Source of the DNA: Papio anubis
Lineage: Eukaryota > Chordata > Mammalia > Primates > Cercopithecidae
Length of the DNA: 64,000 nucleotides
Assembly (NCBI RefSeq): GCF_008728515.1
Contig: NC_044981.1
Location: 131,441,937-131,505,936 of the forward strand
Direction: 5' to 3'
Shown here: in pieces, positions 1 through 10,070 of the stretch
Layout of the letters: each line of letters begins with the position of its first letter
Position numbering within the stretch: position 1 is the stretch's first letter
Notes under the pieces: generated by a model
What the model saw: only the letters and a program-made list of their open reading frames with translations
Told to the model about the DNA's origin: nothing
Database searches by the model: none
Program-made: the position numbers and the translations under genes

Positions 1-224
1 ACAGACCTGAGGCATTCATTTAACCAAACTCTTCCCTCTCCTCCTTTGCCTTCTTCCTCAAGAGGACCATTAGTCCCTCAGGTAAAACACACTCTTGGAG
101 ATTCCACTCCAACAAACTTACCCAGATGTTCCTAAGCATGGAATCAAAGAAAAAGGAAAGCTATGGAACAACTGCAGAACCGTGCAGAGCAGTCACAGGC
201 GAGGCAGTTTACGGTGGCCAAGAG
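1..224. other. Unassigned single-copy sequence
   Basis: I see no repeat, splice structure or coding signal that I can support here. Short open frames on the plus strand lack any recognisable domain. Confidence 0.4.
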
Positions 225-415
225 TGCAGGCTCTGGACTCGGACTGTCTGAGATCTCACCCTGGTGCTGCTATTTAATAGCTCTGAAACCTTCAGCAAGT
301 TATTTAATCTTTCTGTGCCTCAGTTTCATCACCTGTAGAATAAGGATAATAGTAGCATTTACTACTTGTGGTTGCTATAAGAACTAAATGAGTAAATGTA
401 TATAAAATGGTTGGG
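225..415 (+). repeat. MIR SINE
   Basis: The MIR core is readable: a loss-of-position block around 'ttatttaatctttctgtgcc', then 'tcagtttcatcacctg', 'aataaggataatagtagca' and 'actaaatgagtaaatgtata'. These match in order the conserved middle and 3' part of tRNA-derived MIR SINEs. It is an ancient (pre-primate) insertion in sense orientation. Confidence 0.8.
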
Positions 416-1163
416 AAATGGTACTCCATGAAAAAGTTATAGGAATGTGGGTCACCTGGCTGAAGCATGGAATAAATGCCTATCTTGAAATGGTATCTCT
501 GCTATTTGCTTAGTATTTATTTATTTATTAGAGCAAAAACAATACATACACATAAAATAAATTAAGGCATTCAAAACATATAGAGTGAGAGAAGCATCTT
601 TTCATCCTGGCCCCCAGCCAGTCAGATCTCCTCCCCAGATACAATGGGGCCATCAGTTTCTCGTGCCCCCTTCCGGGGATACACTACGTGATTGCAAGCA
701 TCTATGTAGGTTTCACTTGTTAACTGATGAACTCTGGATCTACAAAGGTGACTGAGAGGGCAGTGATCAGCTCTCCTACAATTTGCGTTTAGGGAACGGA
801 CCATCTGGAGGAAGAGCCGATGAGCAACAAAACAGGGCAGAAAGGACACACAGCCACAATGAAGGAAGCCAAAAAAAACAGTGGGAGGAAGCAGAAGCAA
901 TTCTGACTGGTAGAATCATTAGTGGAGAATGTCCCTGAGCCTAAACCAGTGATTACTTCCTTTTATGTGTATGTCTGTGCTAAGAAGTTCATTTAGAGTC
1001 TCATCACCAAAGTATAAACTTCACAAAAAGCTTTACATAGCCAGTATGATGGGGCTCTATAATGTTGGGTATATGCAAGTCACTATTATTAAAATTCAAA
1101 TTATTTTACTTTTCTAAACTAAATTAAATGGAGCACTGAGCCCAGAGAACAATGCCTTAAAAA
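416..1163. other. Unassigned sequence, no gene seen
   Basis: This is AT-rich single-copy DNA with a short (TTTA)n run near 515-530. A minus-strand open frame at 622-900 has no recognisable domain, no upstream promoter-like context and no splice partner. I do not treat it as a gene. Confidence 0.4.
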
Positions 1164-1171
1164 AGACCCTT

Positions 1172-1403
1172 TATGACTACAGTCAATAATAATTTACTGT
1201 TCATTTAAAAATAATACTTGAAAGAGTATAATTGTATTGCTCACAACACAAAAGATAAATGCTTGAGGTGATGGATACCCCATTTACCCTAGTGTGATTA
1301 TTACACAGTCCATGCCTGTATGAACATTTCCTATCTACCCCACAAATATATACACCTACTATGTACCCACAAAATTTAAAAATTAAAACAGAAAAAAAAA
1401 AGA
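1172..1403 (+). mobile_element. L1 3' end (older L1MA/L1MB-type), 5'-truncated
   Basis: This is the 3' UTR tail of a LINE-1. It contains 'gtcaataataattta', 'gcttgaggtgatggatacc', 'gtgattattacacag' and 'tatacacctactatgtaccc', then an A-rich tail. The flanks carry a short direct repeat, agaccctt, at 1164-1171 and 1404-1411, consistent with a target-site duplication. Only the last ~230 bp inserted; no coding part is present. Confidence 0.85.
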
Positions 1404-1609
1404 AGACCCTTGGTATCCAGGCTGCCATGGTCCCTCGGGGGATGCTCTTTGTCTTGGTCCACTTACCTGGAGCAGCCTCACTCCCTCCAGGCTCTGGGTC
1501 TTGCTCACATCACAAATGGACTCTGTACTCTATTCAGGACCCAGGCCACCCCCATCTGGGCTTCTTCCTGCACCCAGAACCTGAATTCCCCTCATCTGCA
1601 AACACGCTA

Positions 1610-1710
1610 AAACCCTCAACCCCTTCCAGTACAGACTTTTGTCTCCAGCCTTGACTCCTTCCAATCTGTTTTCCTTGTTGCAGCCAGAGTGACTGTTGTT
1701 TTTATCTGTC
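1610..1710 (+). repeat. Possible L2 fragment
   Basis: The stretch around 'ttgcagccagagtgactgtt' resembles the 3' half of L2 LINEs ('...gcagccagagtgatctt...'). The match is short and the edges are unclear. The upstream C-rich sequence 1412-1609 is unassigned. Confidence 0.35.
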
Positions 1711-1790
1711 TGTTCGCTTGATCTTTAACAAGATTTACATTAATATAACATGGTCTCAAAAAGACATTCATATCAGTTAATGCTATTTAT

Positions 1791-2098
1791 TTATTTATTT
1801 TATTTCTTTGAGAGAGAGTCTCGCTTTGTTGCCCAGGCTGGGGTGCAGTGGCATGATCTCCATTCGATACAACCTCCGCCTCCTGGGTTCACGCCATTTT
1901 CCTGCCTCAGCCTCCGGAGTAGCTAGGACTACAGGCACCCGCCACCTTGCCCAGCTACTTTTTTTTTGTATTTTTAGTAGAGATGGGTTTTCACCATGTT
2001 AACCAGGATGGTGTCGATCTCCTGACCTCGTGATCTGCCCACCTCGGCCTCCCAAAGTGCTGGGATTACAGGCTTGAACCACCGCACTTGGCCCCTGC
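1791..2098 (-). mobile_element. AluY
   Basis: Full-length antisense Alu. The T-rich tail is at the left, then 'gagtctcgctttgttgccc', 'ctccgcctcctgggttcacg' and 'aaccaggatggtgtcgatct', ending in the reverse of the Alu 5' end. 'ttcacgccattttcctgcc' and 'gatctcctgacctcgtgat' are AluY rather than AluS states. An imperfect direct repeat (aatgctatttat 1779-1790 / aatgcaatttat 2099-2110) marks the insertion. Confidence 0.9.
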
Positions 2099-2110
2099 AA
2101 TGCAATTTAT

Positions 2111-2420
2111 TTTAAGTTACCTGTGCAGTTTGAACCAAAAGTTGTCCATTACTTTAGGTTTAAAATAAAGAGGATTTGGTGTTTTTTTTTTTTTTTGAAT
2201 CTATGACAAATGTGTAAAACTGCTCCCTCAAATACTGTTAAGGCAGGCAACATGAACCATGAGAAACTTACTTTTGTTTCACTTAGAAAATAAAACTATG
2301 TAAAAACTTAAAATTGATCCAATGAAGCTATTTTGTAATGTTTCCTTGCTGGTCTAAAAAATTTCAATAATTATAGTGTAGTCTCGGAGGTGGGAGCCCA
2401 TTTGTACCCTGATCGTTTTT
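2111..2420. other. Unassigned sequence with a T run
   Basis: No feature is supported apart from a T homopolymer at about 2182-2197. Confidence 0.4.
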
Positions 2421-2790
2421 CATGGCTGCCACAACAAATTACCACAAATTTGGTGCCTTAAAACACAGAAATGTATTCTGTCTCAGTCCAAAAATTCAGA
2501 AGTCTAAAATCGAGGTGTCAGCAGGGCCTTTCCAAAGGCTCTAGGGGAGAATCTTTTCCTGCCTTTCTCAGCTTCTGGTACCTTCTAGCATTCCTTTGCT
2601 TGCAGCAGCATCATTCCAACCTCTGCCTCTGTCTTCACATGGCCTTCTTCTGTCTGTGTCTCTCTGTGTCCTGTCTCTCCTTTCTCTTTAAAAAACATCA
2701 GTCTTTGGATTTAGGGCCCACTTTAAATCCAGGATTAATTTATCTCAATATCCTTAACTAATTACATCTGCAACGACCCTATTTTCAACA
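2421..2790 (-). repeat. MLT1-type MaLR LTR
   Basis: Antisense solo LTR remnant. It opens with the reverse of an MLT1 3' end ('catggctgccacaacaaatt', then 'gccttaaaacacagaaa'), continues with 'gaggtgtcagcagggc' and 'ggctctaggggagaatc', and ends with 'tccttaactaattacatctg'. This ordered set is typical of MLT1 LTRs. The exact subfamily is not resolved, and there is no internal retroviral sequence. Confidence 0.7.
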
Positions 2791-2969
2791 ACAACCTAGG
2801 AAACAATCTCATTAGCTGTCCGTCTTTAGTTAACATTGCATGTAGACTATGTGCCTACCTACACCAAGATCCAAGTAATTTTCTTAATGAGTTGACACAT
2901 CAGTTCATTTCATCTGCTGAGGTCAATGAGAGAACTCAACACATTGGCTATTGATATTTCTGATTTTTT

Positions 2970-3294
2970 TTTATTTCTTTATTTTTATTTTTATTTATTT
3001 TCTTTTTTTTGAGACGGGGTCTCACTCTGTCGCCCAAGTTGGAGTGCAGTGGCACTATCTCAGCTCACTGCAAGCTCCGCCTCCCGAGTTCACACCATTC
3101 TCCTGCCTCAGCCTCCCAAGTAGCTAGGACTACAGGTGCTTGCCACCACACCCAGCTAATTTTTTGTATTTTTTTTAGTAGAGATGGGGTTTCACCGTGT
3201 TAGCCAGGATGATCTCAATCTCCTGACCTTGTGATCTGCCCACCTCGGCCTCCCAAAGTGCTGGGATTACAGATGTGAGCCACCTTGCCTGGCC
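2970..3294 (-). mobile_element. AluY
   Basis: Full-length antisense Alu with a long T/A-rich tail (2970-3009), then 'gagacggggtctcactctgt', 'gcaagctccgcctcccgag', 'ccgtgttagccaggatgat' and 'ctgggattacagatgtgagc'. A short direct repeat, tgattttt, flanks it at 2961-2968 and 3295-3302. The AluY state is read from 'caagctccgcctcc' and 'gtgttagccaggat'. Confidence 0.9.
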
Positions 3295-3394
3295 TGATTT
3301 TTATTTTTTAAAGGACATTTTTATCCTAGTTACTCCAAGTCTAGAATAGGTAATTAACTAAAGCACTAACAAGTGCAGGAGAAGCTAAAATTTA

Positions 3395-3915
3395 CCTCTC
3401 CCAATCTTAGATCTTAGGTGGGAAAGAACCCTGTATCAAAAGACCCATTAACAAGAAAAAAAAAAAACAAGTTTATTAACAAGTTTATTAGTTTATTAAC
3501 ATGCATTATAACACATTATGCAGGAGACACCTCAATGAAAAGTAACTCAAACCGGTGGTTTCAAATTCTGCTTATATGTCATCTTCAATAAAGAAAATAC
3601 ATTTGTAGAAAAATAACAGGATGAAGGAAAGTGGATTTAGTCTTCCAAGGTGGGAAACTGTAGGATGGTAAACAGATGGAGAAAACTAATGCAATAAGGT
3701 TGGTTTACTGATTCCTCTGGTGCTGTCTCTGAGCTGCTAAGGGTCTACAGTTGTCTCCAGTAAAGGAGAATTATATCCTGTCTTTAGACAAAAAAGGGGG
3801 CGTATATAAAGTGTTTTCCTCATGTTGCTGCTTCTTATCTTTAGCTTAAAAAATTTTTATCCCAAAGAAGCATATTTTGGGGTGACATATTCTGATTTTC
3901 CTCACACGGATACCT
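3395..3915 (-). repeat. LTR (unassigned ERV family), left arm of a head-to-head pair
   Basis: Read on the minus strand, this begins 'cagaatatgtcaccccaaaa' and later shows an AATAAA-containing stretch followed by 'cttgttaatgggtctttt', which is the layout of an LTR U3, polyadenylation site and U5. It is homologous to 30098-30630 (same order of 'cagttgtctcc', 'ttatatcctgtcttta' and 'aagcatattttgg' blocks). Its 5' end faces the 5' end of the plus-strand LTR at 4013. A small (aagtttatta)n slippage lies at about 3469-3500. Confidence 0.6.
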
Positions 3916-4012
3916 TCTGCTTTCAAACCTGCATTGAATGGTATGCCAGGAAGTCATGGAGCCCAGGTTTCAGCTCATAAGCAGAGAATGATTGAAGGGT
4001 GGTAGAATATAG

Positions 4013-4510
4013 AATGTGCCACCTCAAAGTATGCCACTTTGGCATAAGGAATATTTTGAGTTAAAGGCACATAAAAATAAAAGCAGCAGGTGCAAGAAGG
4101 ATGCTCTGACCCTACCTTTTTCTTCCCAAAAGCAAGAGCCAAAACCCCCATATGTGCAATTCTTATACCAGGAGGAGAATAACATTCTTATCAAGGACAG
4201 GATGTTGAAAGTGAGGAAATTTTGTTAAACAGACCTTGTTAAACTCACTCATATCTTCCTTTAGCCTTTCCACATAGTTTAGTTATTATTCCACAATTAC
4301 CACTTTATTCAAGCTAGTATAAAAGCATTTAGGTTTTGCCATGTTGGGTTTTCATTTCCTTATGAAGCACTCCCATATCACATAAAACTTATATTAAATA
4401 AACATGTATGCTTTTCTGTGTATCGGTCTTATGTCAGTTTAATTTGCAGGCTCAGTTGAAAAGCTCTGAGAGGGCACAGGTAAATTTGGCCTCTCCTCTA
4501 AGATCTAAAA
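4013..4510 (+). repeat. LTR (same family), right arm of a head-to-head pair
   Basis: The start 'gaatgtgccacctcaaagta' aligns with the reverse complement of the left arm's 5' end. The sequence then runs to 'attaaataaacatgtatgc', holding AATAAA, and to 'ggtcttatgtcagtttaat', a U5-like end. The ~100-bp gap 3916-4012 between the two arms is unassigned. I recognise the family as retroviral LTR but cannot name it with confidence. Confidence 0.6.
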
Positions 4511-4569
4511 CAAATTTGCTCCTACCACATTGCTGCAAAAACCTGTTGATGATATATATGCTCACTGCT

Positions 4570-5075
4570 CATAGGACAAAGACCTAATGCTAAACCAGGA
4601 CCTGCATGGTCTGGACCTTGGGTCTGACTCTCATTTCTGGTCACAGCCTCATTAGCTCTCCGTGTCCCAACCACCTACACCTTGTTCCTCAAGGGTTGGC
4701 GTGCCATCATGCAAGCCCCACCACAAGGAAACACTCACTTTTCTCTGTCAAACAAATGCTACCCCCCTACTCCTTTCTCCTTTTCCTACCCTGCAGGTCT
4801 CAATAGTCCTCATTTTCTCGGGAGGCCTTCCCTGACCTCCTGGCCAGGCCAAATCCCTGACGACGGTTCCCACAATCTCTTGCATCCCTTCTTCATGGCC
4901 CCTCTCACAGTCATGCTTTTGTGTCTATTTGAGGAATTATCTGATTAACATCAATAAGCCCAATAAGGGTGGAGATCCTGTCTCTTTTGTTTTCCATTGT
5001 GTCTCCAGCATCCAACAGAGAGTCTCACCCACAACTGATATCCAGTATACATATTTGTTGAATAAGTTAACAAGC
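4570..5075 (+). mobile_element. L2 LINE 3' end
   Basis: Ordered L2 landmarks are visible: 'ctgcatggtctggacct', 'ttcctcaagggttggc', 'aggccttccctgacctcc', 'tgtgtctccagcatcc' and the terminal 'atatttgttgaataagtta'. This is an ancient non-LTR element in sense orientation. The open frames at 4606-4948 fall wholly inside it. Confidence 0.8.
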
Positions 5076-6129
5076 ACAATGATCACCCTGCTTATCTGCG
5101 CTTTTTTGTCTCACTTCGTTGGGTGGTATCCATAGATACAGTCACGGGCATACCTGCACTGGATTCAGGGCAAAAATTCTTTGGTAATCTAGGCAGCTTT
5201 GTTCCCACTGAGAAAATTATAAACCCGAACAAAAGCTGAGGTTTGAGAAACGAGGACAAACACTGCTTTTGCACAGTCAATAGAGATTTTCACAGCATGT
5301 TCCCACCTTTTTTTCCCCCCCCTTTAAAAAATTAGTTCTCTGCTATTGCCCGAGTAGGAGGTATGCAATGGAGAGGAACAATGAGGAATTGGGCAGGGGG
5401 CCATGGTGAGTAGCAGGATATGATATCAGGTAACAACTTGTGAGCCATGTCCTCAGAGTCCCCCTGCCAGGCTATATCTGAATTGGTCACATCTTCTCCG
5501 AAAGCAGGCGTCCCCCTTCTGTGCACGCTGACAGAGCCTGGTGCTTTGCAGAGCGCCTGCCAACTCCCAAGGAAGGTTTTGTTGGCAGAAGCACCAGGAA
5601 GTCTTGGTTTCTTAAAGGCAAGCAATCCACTGTTGAAATTTATGTTGGCCTTCAACTGCCACAGAGACAATCTGCTGAAAAGTTTATTTCAGGTTGAAAT
5701 GAAAAGGAAATGTCTTAAATGAATCCAGCTGTTTGTTTCAGTTCTCATTTTTTAACTAGTTGAGCCCAGCACATTGATTTTCAGAAAAAATAAGATTAAA
5801 AGGCTGCAGATATATACAGCCCAGGGTATTGATTCTGGGGGAAGATTCAGTCAAATAATCAAAATGTCATTTCTGGGTAAGAGTCCCCATCTTTTTGGAT
5901 TTTAATAGGAAAATAATGGAGCCCTCCAGCAGGCTGGGGAGGAAATAGACGGTAATTCTGCTGCTGCTTGTGAGCAAGTAACCCGTTAGAAACTGGATGT
6001 AGAGAAACCCCTAAGGGAAAGTCTCTTTTCTTGTTACTCTCCAGTGTTTTCAGTTTTGAGCTCTAGACTGCAAAGGAAAAGTAGAAACACTTTTTTTCAT
6101 AATATTAAAAAACTGTAATGCAATAGTTC
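5076..6129. other. Single-copy sequence, no repeat recognised
   Basis: About 1 kb without any repeat I can name, apart from a short C run near 5314-5323. Overlapping open frames on opposite strands at 5332-5722 have no domain or known-protein look. I do not see splice or promoter evidence strong enough to call an exon. Confidence 0.4.
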
Positions 6130-6211
6130 TTAAAATGCAGATTTCCAGGTCTCCAAATCATGAGTCTCTGATTCAATTGGTCTGGCATGAGAGCCAGTAA
6201 CCTGCATTTTA
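6130..6211 (+). repeat. MER5A (hAT-Charlie) left part
   Basis: 'ttcttaaaatgcagatttcc', 'gagtctctgattcaattgg' and 'cctgcatttta' follow the MER5A consensus order. The element is cut by the AluS at 6212-6511 and continues at 6525-6570 ('aaactcctagctctctg'). Confidence 0.65.
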
Positions 6212-6511
6212 TTTTATTTTATTTTTTGAGATGGAGTTTTGCTCTTGTCTCCCAGGCTGGAGTACAATGGCTCCATCATGGCCCACTGCAACCTCTGCCT
6301 TCCAGGTTCAAGCAATTCTCCTGCCTCGGCCTCCTAAGTAGCTGGGATTACAGGCACCCACCACCACACCTGGCTAATTTTTTTTTTTTTTTTAGTAGAG
6401 ACTGAGTTTCACCACATTGGTCAGGCTGGTCTCGAACTCCTGACCTCAGGTGATCCAATGGCCTCAGCCTCCCAAAGTGCTGAGATTACAGGCATGAGCC
6501 ACCACACCCAG
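6212..6511 (-). mobile_element. AluS
   Basis: Full-length antisense Alu inserted inside MER5A. Visible landmarks are 'gagatggagttttgctctt', 'tggtctcgaactcctgacct' and 'gctgagattacaggcatga'. The flanks share a diverged 18-bp direct repeat (6194-6211 and 6512-6529) ending in gcatttta. The AluS state comes from 'caacctctgcc' and 'gaactcctgacctcaggtga'. Confidence 0.9.
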
Positions 6512-6524
6512 CCAGGAGCTTGCA

Positions 6525-6570
6525 TTTTAAACTCCTAGCTCTCTGAGAACTAAGGAGGTCCTTCTGAATA
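6525..6570 (+). repeat. MER5A (hAT-Charlie) right part
   Basis: This is the continuation of the element at 6130-6211 after the Alu. The text is short and diverged; its membership is inferred from position and from 'gcattttaaactcctag'. Confidence 0.5.
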
Positions 6571-6939
6571 GGTATCTCAATGACTCCCAAAACTTTTTCT
6601 TGCCATGGCACACATTAAAAATGATAGACTTTGCCTAGCATACTGGAATAAACAGATGGGATAGTTTCTAAGGGTTAACTGAAGTTTTTGAAGGCCTTGA
6701 TTATCATGGTAATTATACTGATAATTAACTGAATTCTACAGAGAATGAAGCAAATATGGACTTTGCCAGAGGCCAGGACTTTGCCCCCTTATTTCTCCAT
6801 TGACTCTCTCACAGGCTTCCACACCCCCAGCCACCCACTAGCCAAGCACCCCTGAACTGCTGACTGAACCTGGACTAGGGCTAAGGCTGGGCCAAGAAAG
6901 GGAAGGGACTAGGCCCCCCAAAAGGAAGACAGTGAACCA

Positions 6940-6942
<3 letters not shown>
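6571..6942. other. Unassigned sequence
   Basis: No repeat or gene is recognised between MER5A and the AluJ. Confidence 0.4.
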
Positions 6943-6982
<40 letters not shown>

Positions 6983-7252
6983 AAATGGGATCTGGTTCCA
7001 TCACCCAGGCTGGAGTGCAGTGGCACAGTCATGGCTCACTACAGCCAACCTCCTGGGTTCAAGTGATCCTGCCACCTCAGCCTTCCGAGTCTCTGGGATG
7101 ACAGGCATGCACCACTACACCCAACTAATTTTTTCATTTTATTTTTGTAAAGATGGGGTCTTGTTTTGTTGCCCAGGCTGGTCTCAAACTCTTTGGCTCA
7201 AGCAGTCCTCCCACCTCAACCCCCCAAAGTGTGTGGGCCACCGTGCCCAGCC
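6943..7252 (-). mobile_element. AluJ with a 37-nt pure A-tail
   Basis: Antisense old Alu: 'ggatctggttccatcaccc', 'actacagccaacctcctgg' and 'tggctcaagcagtcctccc' are AluJ-like states. The tail is an uninterrupted run of 37 T at 6943-6979, which is long for so old an insertion. Confidence 0.85.
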
Positions 7253-7339
7253 TCAACTTTTTTTTTAAGGTAGACTTTTGATCACCAAGTTGTCATACAG
7301 TTACAAAGTTGTTAGCAATTTCTGAAAGGGTATTATTGC

Positions 7340-7646
7340 TTTTTTTTTTTTCCTTTTTTTTTTTTTTTGAGATAGTCTTGCTCTGTTGCCCAGGCTAGAG
7401 TGCAGAGGTGTGATCTCGGCTCACTCCAAGCTCCGCCTCCCGGGTTCATGGCATTCTCCTGCCTCAGCCTCCGAGTAGCTGGGACTACAGGCATCTGCCA
7501 CCATGCCCAGCTAATTTTTTGTATTTTTAGTAGAGACAGGGTTTCACTGTGTTAGCCAGGATGGTCTCGATCTCCTGACCTCGTGATCCGCCCAACTCGG
7601 CCTCCCAAAGTGCTGGGATTACAGGCGTGAGCCACCGCGCCTGGCC
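7340..7646 (-). mobile_element. AluY
   Basis: Antisense full-length Alu with a T tail interrupted by 'cc' (7340-7368). 'caagctccgcctcccgggtt', 'gtgttagccaggatggtct' and 'gacctcgtgatccgcccaa' indicate AluY. Confidence 0.9.
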
Positions 7647-7736
7647 TAAAATAAATCACTCTTACATAAACAATACCTAGTACTTAACTGGGACAGATTG
7701 TATGTAGACCAAGAGCAGGCAGATGAGGGTGCACAC

Positions 7737-7946
7737 CACTGATTCTCAACCAGGAGGGATTCTGCCTTCCCCCTGCCCCACTCAAGGAGACATCTGGCAC
7801 TGTCTGGAACCATTTCGATGGTTGCTACTGGCATCCAGTGAGTAAAGTTCAAGGCTGCTACTAAACACCCTTCCATGCAGACCAGCTCCCCACCGCAAAG
7901 AATTATCTAGCCCAAAATGGTCAGGGCGCTGGCGTTGAGAAACTCC
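7737..7946 (+). repeat. MER20 (hAT-Charlie) DNA transposon
   Basis: It begins 'cactgattctcaaccagga', carries 'agacatctggcactgtctgg', 'tgctactggcatccagtgag' and 'aaagaattatctagcccaaa', and ends 'gttgagaaact'. That is the near-complete non-autonomous MER20 consensus with its inverted ends (tctcaac / gttgaga). MER20 copies are known to have been co-opted as enhancers in endometrium; there is no evidence for that here. Confidence 0.85.
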
Positions 7947-8957
7947 ACCGTACATGAACATGTGAGAGGAGAGAACGTGTCCCAGAGGAGTTTTTCGTTT
8001 CTGTGAATGACGCTGTCTGGCTGAAGAGATCATATTTTGTTAAGGTGAAGTCTGGAAAGAAATGCAGGTGTAAATATTGTCTGTAAGTCAATGTTCACAT
8101 TGTGTTTCAAGTTCAGTGCTGCTGGCAATTGTTTGGACCTCTGAATTGGTGACTGTGTCAGCCTAACTGCAAACCATTCCCCCGGGGACCTGGGTACAAC
8201 GGCTCTTAGGGCAAAATGCAGAGCCACATGAGCAAGTGGCAGTACTGTGACTACTTTTTGTTTTGTTTTGTTTTAAGAAACTGCAGCATTTCACAGGAAA
8301 TAAGCGCTAAAACTGGTTGGAAAGAACTTTTCTTTTCACTGACTTATAACCTCATATTTATCCCACACTAGTTGATGCTTCTGAAAGACATTATGGAATT
8401 ATTTGCTTTTAGAGTGAAGACATAATGACTGCAAAATAAATTTGCCAAAGGAAATCCTAGTTGCTAAATGTATTAACAAAATCAGCAATGTGTACTCACG
8501 AAGAAAGGCAAAAGCCCTCAATTAGACTTAAAATTTCCAAATCGAAACCTTGGACTCTGACCCCTGTGCATCTTCCAGGTCTTTCTGTCCACCTGGAGCA
8601 CAGTTACTGAGACATCACCATATTCCCAGACAGGCCTCGCCCTGCCATGGACAACCAAGGGGTCTCAGGGAGATAAACTGGGTCCTTCTCTCTCTGGTGG
8701 CTAATCGCACTGTGCACCAAGCTTTTTTGATGTGGCTACCCAGCAAAGGGTTGGACCAGCCTGCAGGAGAGAATTCCTTTACAGCCTGAGCGTAAATAGA
8801 AGCAGAAGCCCTTCTGTTGCTGGGGTCACCCACATCCCTTCCCTTTGAATAGATGCCAGAGCAGGTTGAAGGAGAAAACTCGAACCCTGTTCCTTTTCTT
8901 TGCTACCATTTTCGTTTTTCATTTTTACCCCTCAAGCCAGAAGGTGCAGGCTGTGCT
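7947..8957. other. Single-copy sequence
   Basis: About 1 kb with no recognised element except a short (GTTTT)n run near 8257-8275. Open frames here have no recognisable domains. Confidence 0.4.
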
Positions 8958-8969
8958 TTCCTTTCCCTT

Positions 8970-8970
<1 letters not shown>

Positions 8971-9041
<71 letters not shown>

Positions 9042-9114
9042 TCCTTCTTTCTTTCTTTGTCTCTCTCTCTCTCTCTCTTTCCTTCCTTCCTTCCTTCCTT
9101 CCTTCCTTGCTTCA
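8971..9114. repeat. Compound polypyrimidine microsatellite (CT)n(CTTT)n(CT)n(CCTT)n
   Basis: The tract runs CT dinucleotides, then about 18 CTTT units, then CT again, then CCTT units. It lies between an Alu A-tail (9115-9129) and the Alu's left target-site duplication (8958-8970), so it grew from the tail of that Alu. All long open frames in this stretch are low-complexity artefacts. The purine/pyrimidine asymmetry over ~145 bp can favour triplex (H-DNA) formation. Confidence 0.95.
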
Positions 9115-9308
9115 TTTTTTTTTTTTTTTGGAGATGGAGTCTCACTCTGTCCCCCAGGCTGGGAGGCAGTGGCATGATTTTGGCTCACTGCAACCTCCAG
9201 GATCTCCCAGGTTCAAGCGATTCTCCTGCCTCAGTCTCCTGAGTAGCTGGGATTACAGGCACATGCCACCATACCGAGCTAATTTTTGTATTTTTAGTAG
9301 AGATGGGG
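9115..9308 (-). mobile_element. AluS, 5'-truncated
   Basis: Antisense Alu beginning with its T tail (9115-9129) and 'gagatggagtctcactctgt'. It stops abruptly after 'tttttagtagagatgggg', so the 5' half of the element (about 100 bp) is missing. A perfect 13-bp direct repeat, ttcctttcccttt, occurs at 8958-8970 and 9309-9321, enclosing the Alu plus the microsatellite. Confidence 0.9.
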
Positions 9309-9576
9309 TTCCTTTCCCTTTTCTATTCAGATGAACTTCCTCCACTAGGTCCATGCCAGGAGGACAGACACAGTGCCTTCCTTCTCTCTCACTTCAGCCT
9401 CAAGGCTAAACTTAAGGACATACACAGCACAGGAGAGAGAACTCACAAGAAGAGCTAAGGAGAAAGATAATTTTTAATATTCTACTTATATTAGGTATGA
9501 TCATCACCTTTTTACAGATAGGAAATCAAAGTGAAAAAGACTTAAATTATATCGTAGGTGGTGGAGACAGGATTCT

Positions 9577-9889
9577 TTTTATTTTTATTTATTTATTTAC
9601 TTATTTATTTATTTTGAGATAGAGTCTTGCTCTGTCCCCAGGCCAGAGTGGAGTGTAGTGGCACCATCTCGGCTCACTGCAACCTCCATCTACCGGGTTC
9701 AAGCAACTGTCCTGCCTCACCCTCCCGAGTAGCTAGGACTACCGGCGTGCTACACTCAGCTAATTTTTGTATTTTTAGTAGAGATGAGGTTTCACCATGT
9801 TGACCAGGCTGATCTCAAACTCCTGACCTCAGGTGATCCGCCCAACTCAAAAGTGCTGGGATTACAGGCATGAGCCACTGAGCCCAGCC
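9577..9889 (-). mobile_element. AluS
   Basis: Antisense full-length Alu preceded by an ATTT-rich tail. 'gagatagagtcttgctctgt', 'caacctccatctaccgggtt', 'gatctcaaactcctgacctc' and 'tgggattacaggcatgagcc' are visible. A short deletion removes part of the 'cctcggcctccc' block near 9843. Confidence 0.9.
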
Positions 9890-9924
9890 GAGCATGTGTT
9901 CTTCTATGGAAAAACACTAGTGGG

Positions 9925-10070
9925 AGAATTAGAGTCGCCCTTTCATTAACTGTGTGACCTGTCTTTGCCTCAGTGTTCTTATCTATAAAATGTAGATGAT
10001 TATAATGATGCCTGCTTTCGGGGAATGGTCTAAAGATCAACTGAGTTCGTACATGACAGCATAAAAACAT
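9925..10070 (+). repeat. MIR SINE
   Basis: 'attaactgtgtgacctgtc', 'ttgcctcagtgttcttatct' and 'ataaaatgtagatgattata' give the MIR core in sense orientation. Confidence 0.75.

Noticed and set aside
5332..5722. Overlapping open frames on opposite strands in unique sequence, considered as a possible exon
   Set aside because: No domain, no convincing splice sites and no pairing exon nearby; the length is within chance expectation for this base composition.
9061..9110. CRISPR-like regular repeats
   Set aside because: These are simple tetranucleotide repeats in a primate genome without spacers; not a CRISPR array.
8845..9334. Several long overlapping open frames on both strands rich in S/L/F or K/E/R
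   Set aside because: They are translations of the CTTT/CCTT microsatellite and the adjacent Alu; no biological protein is implied.
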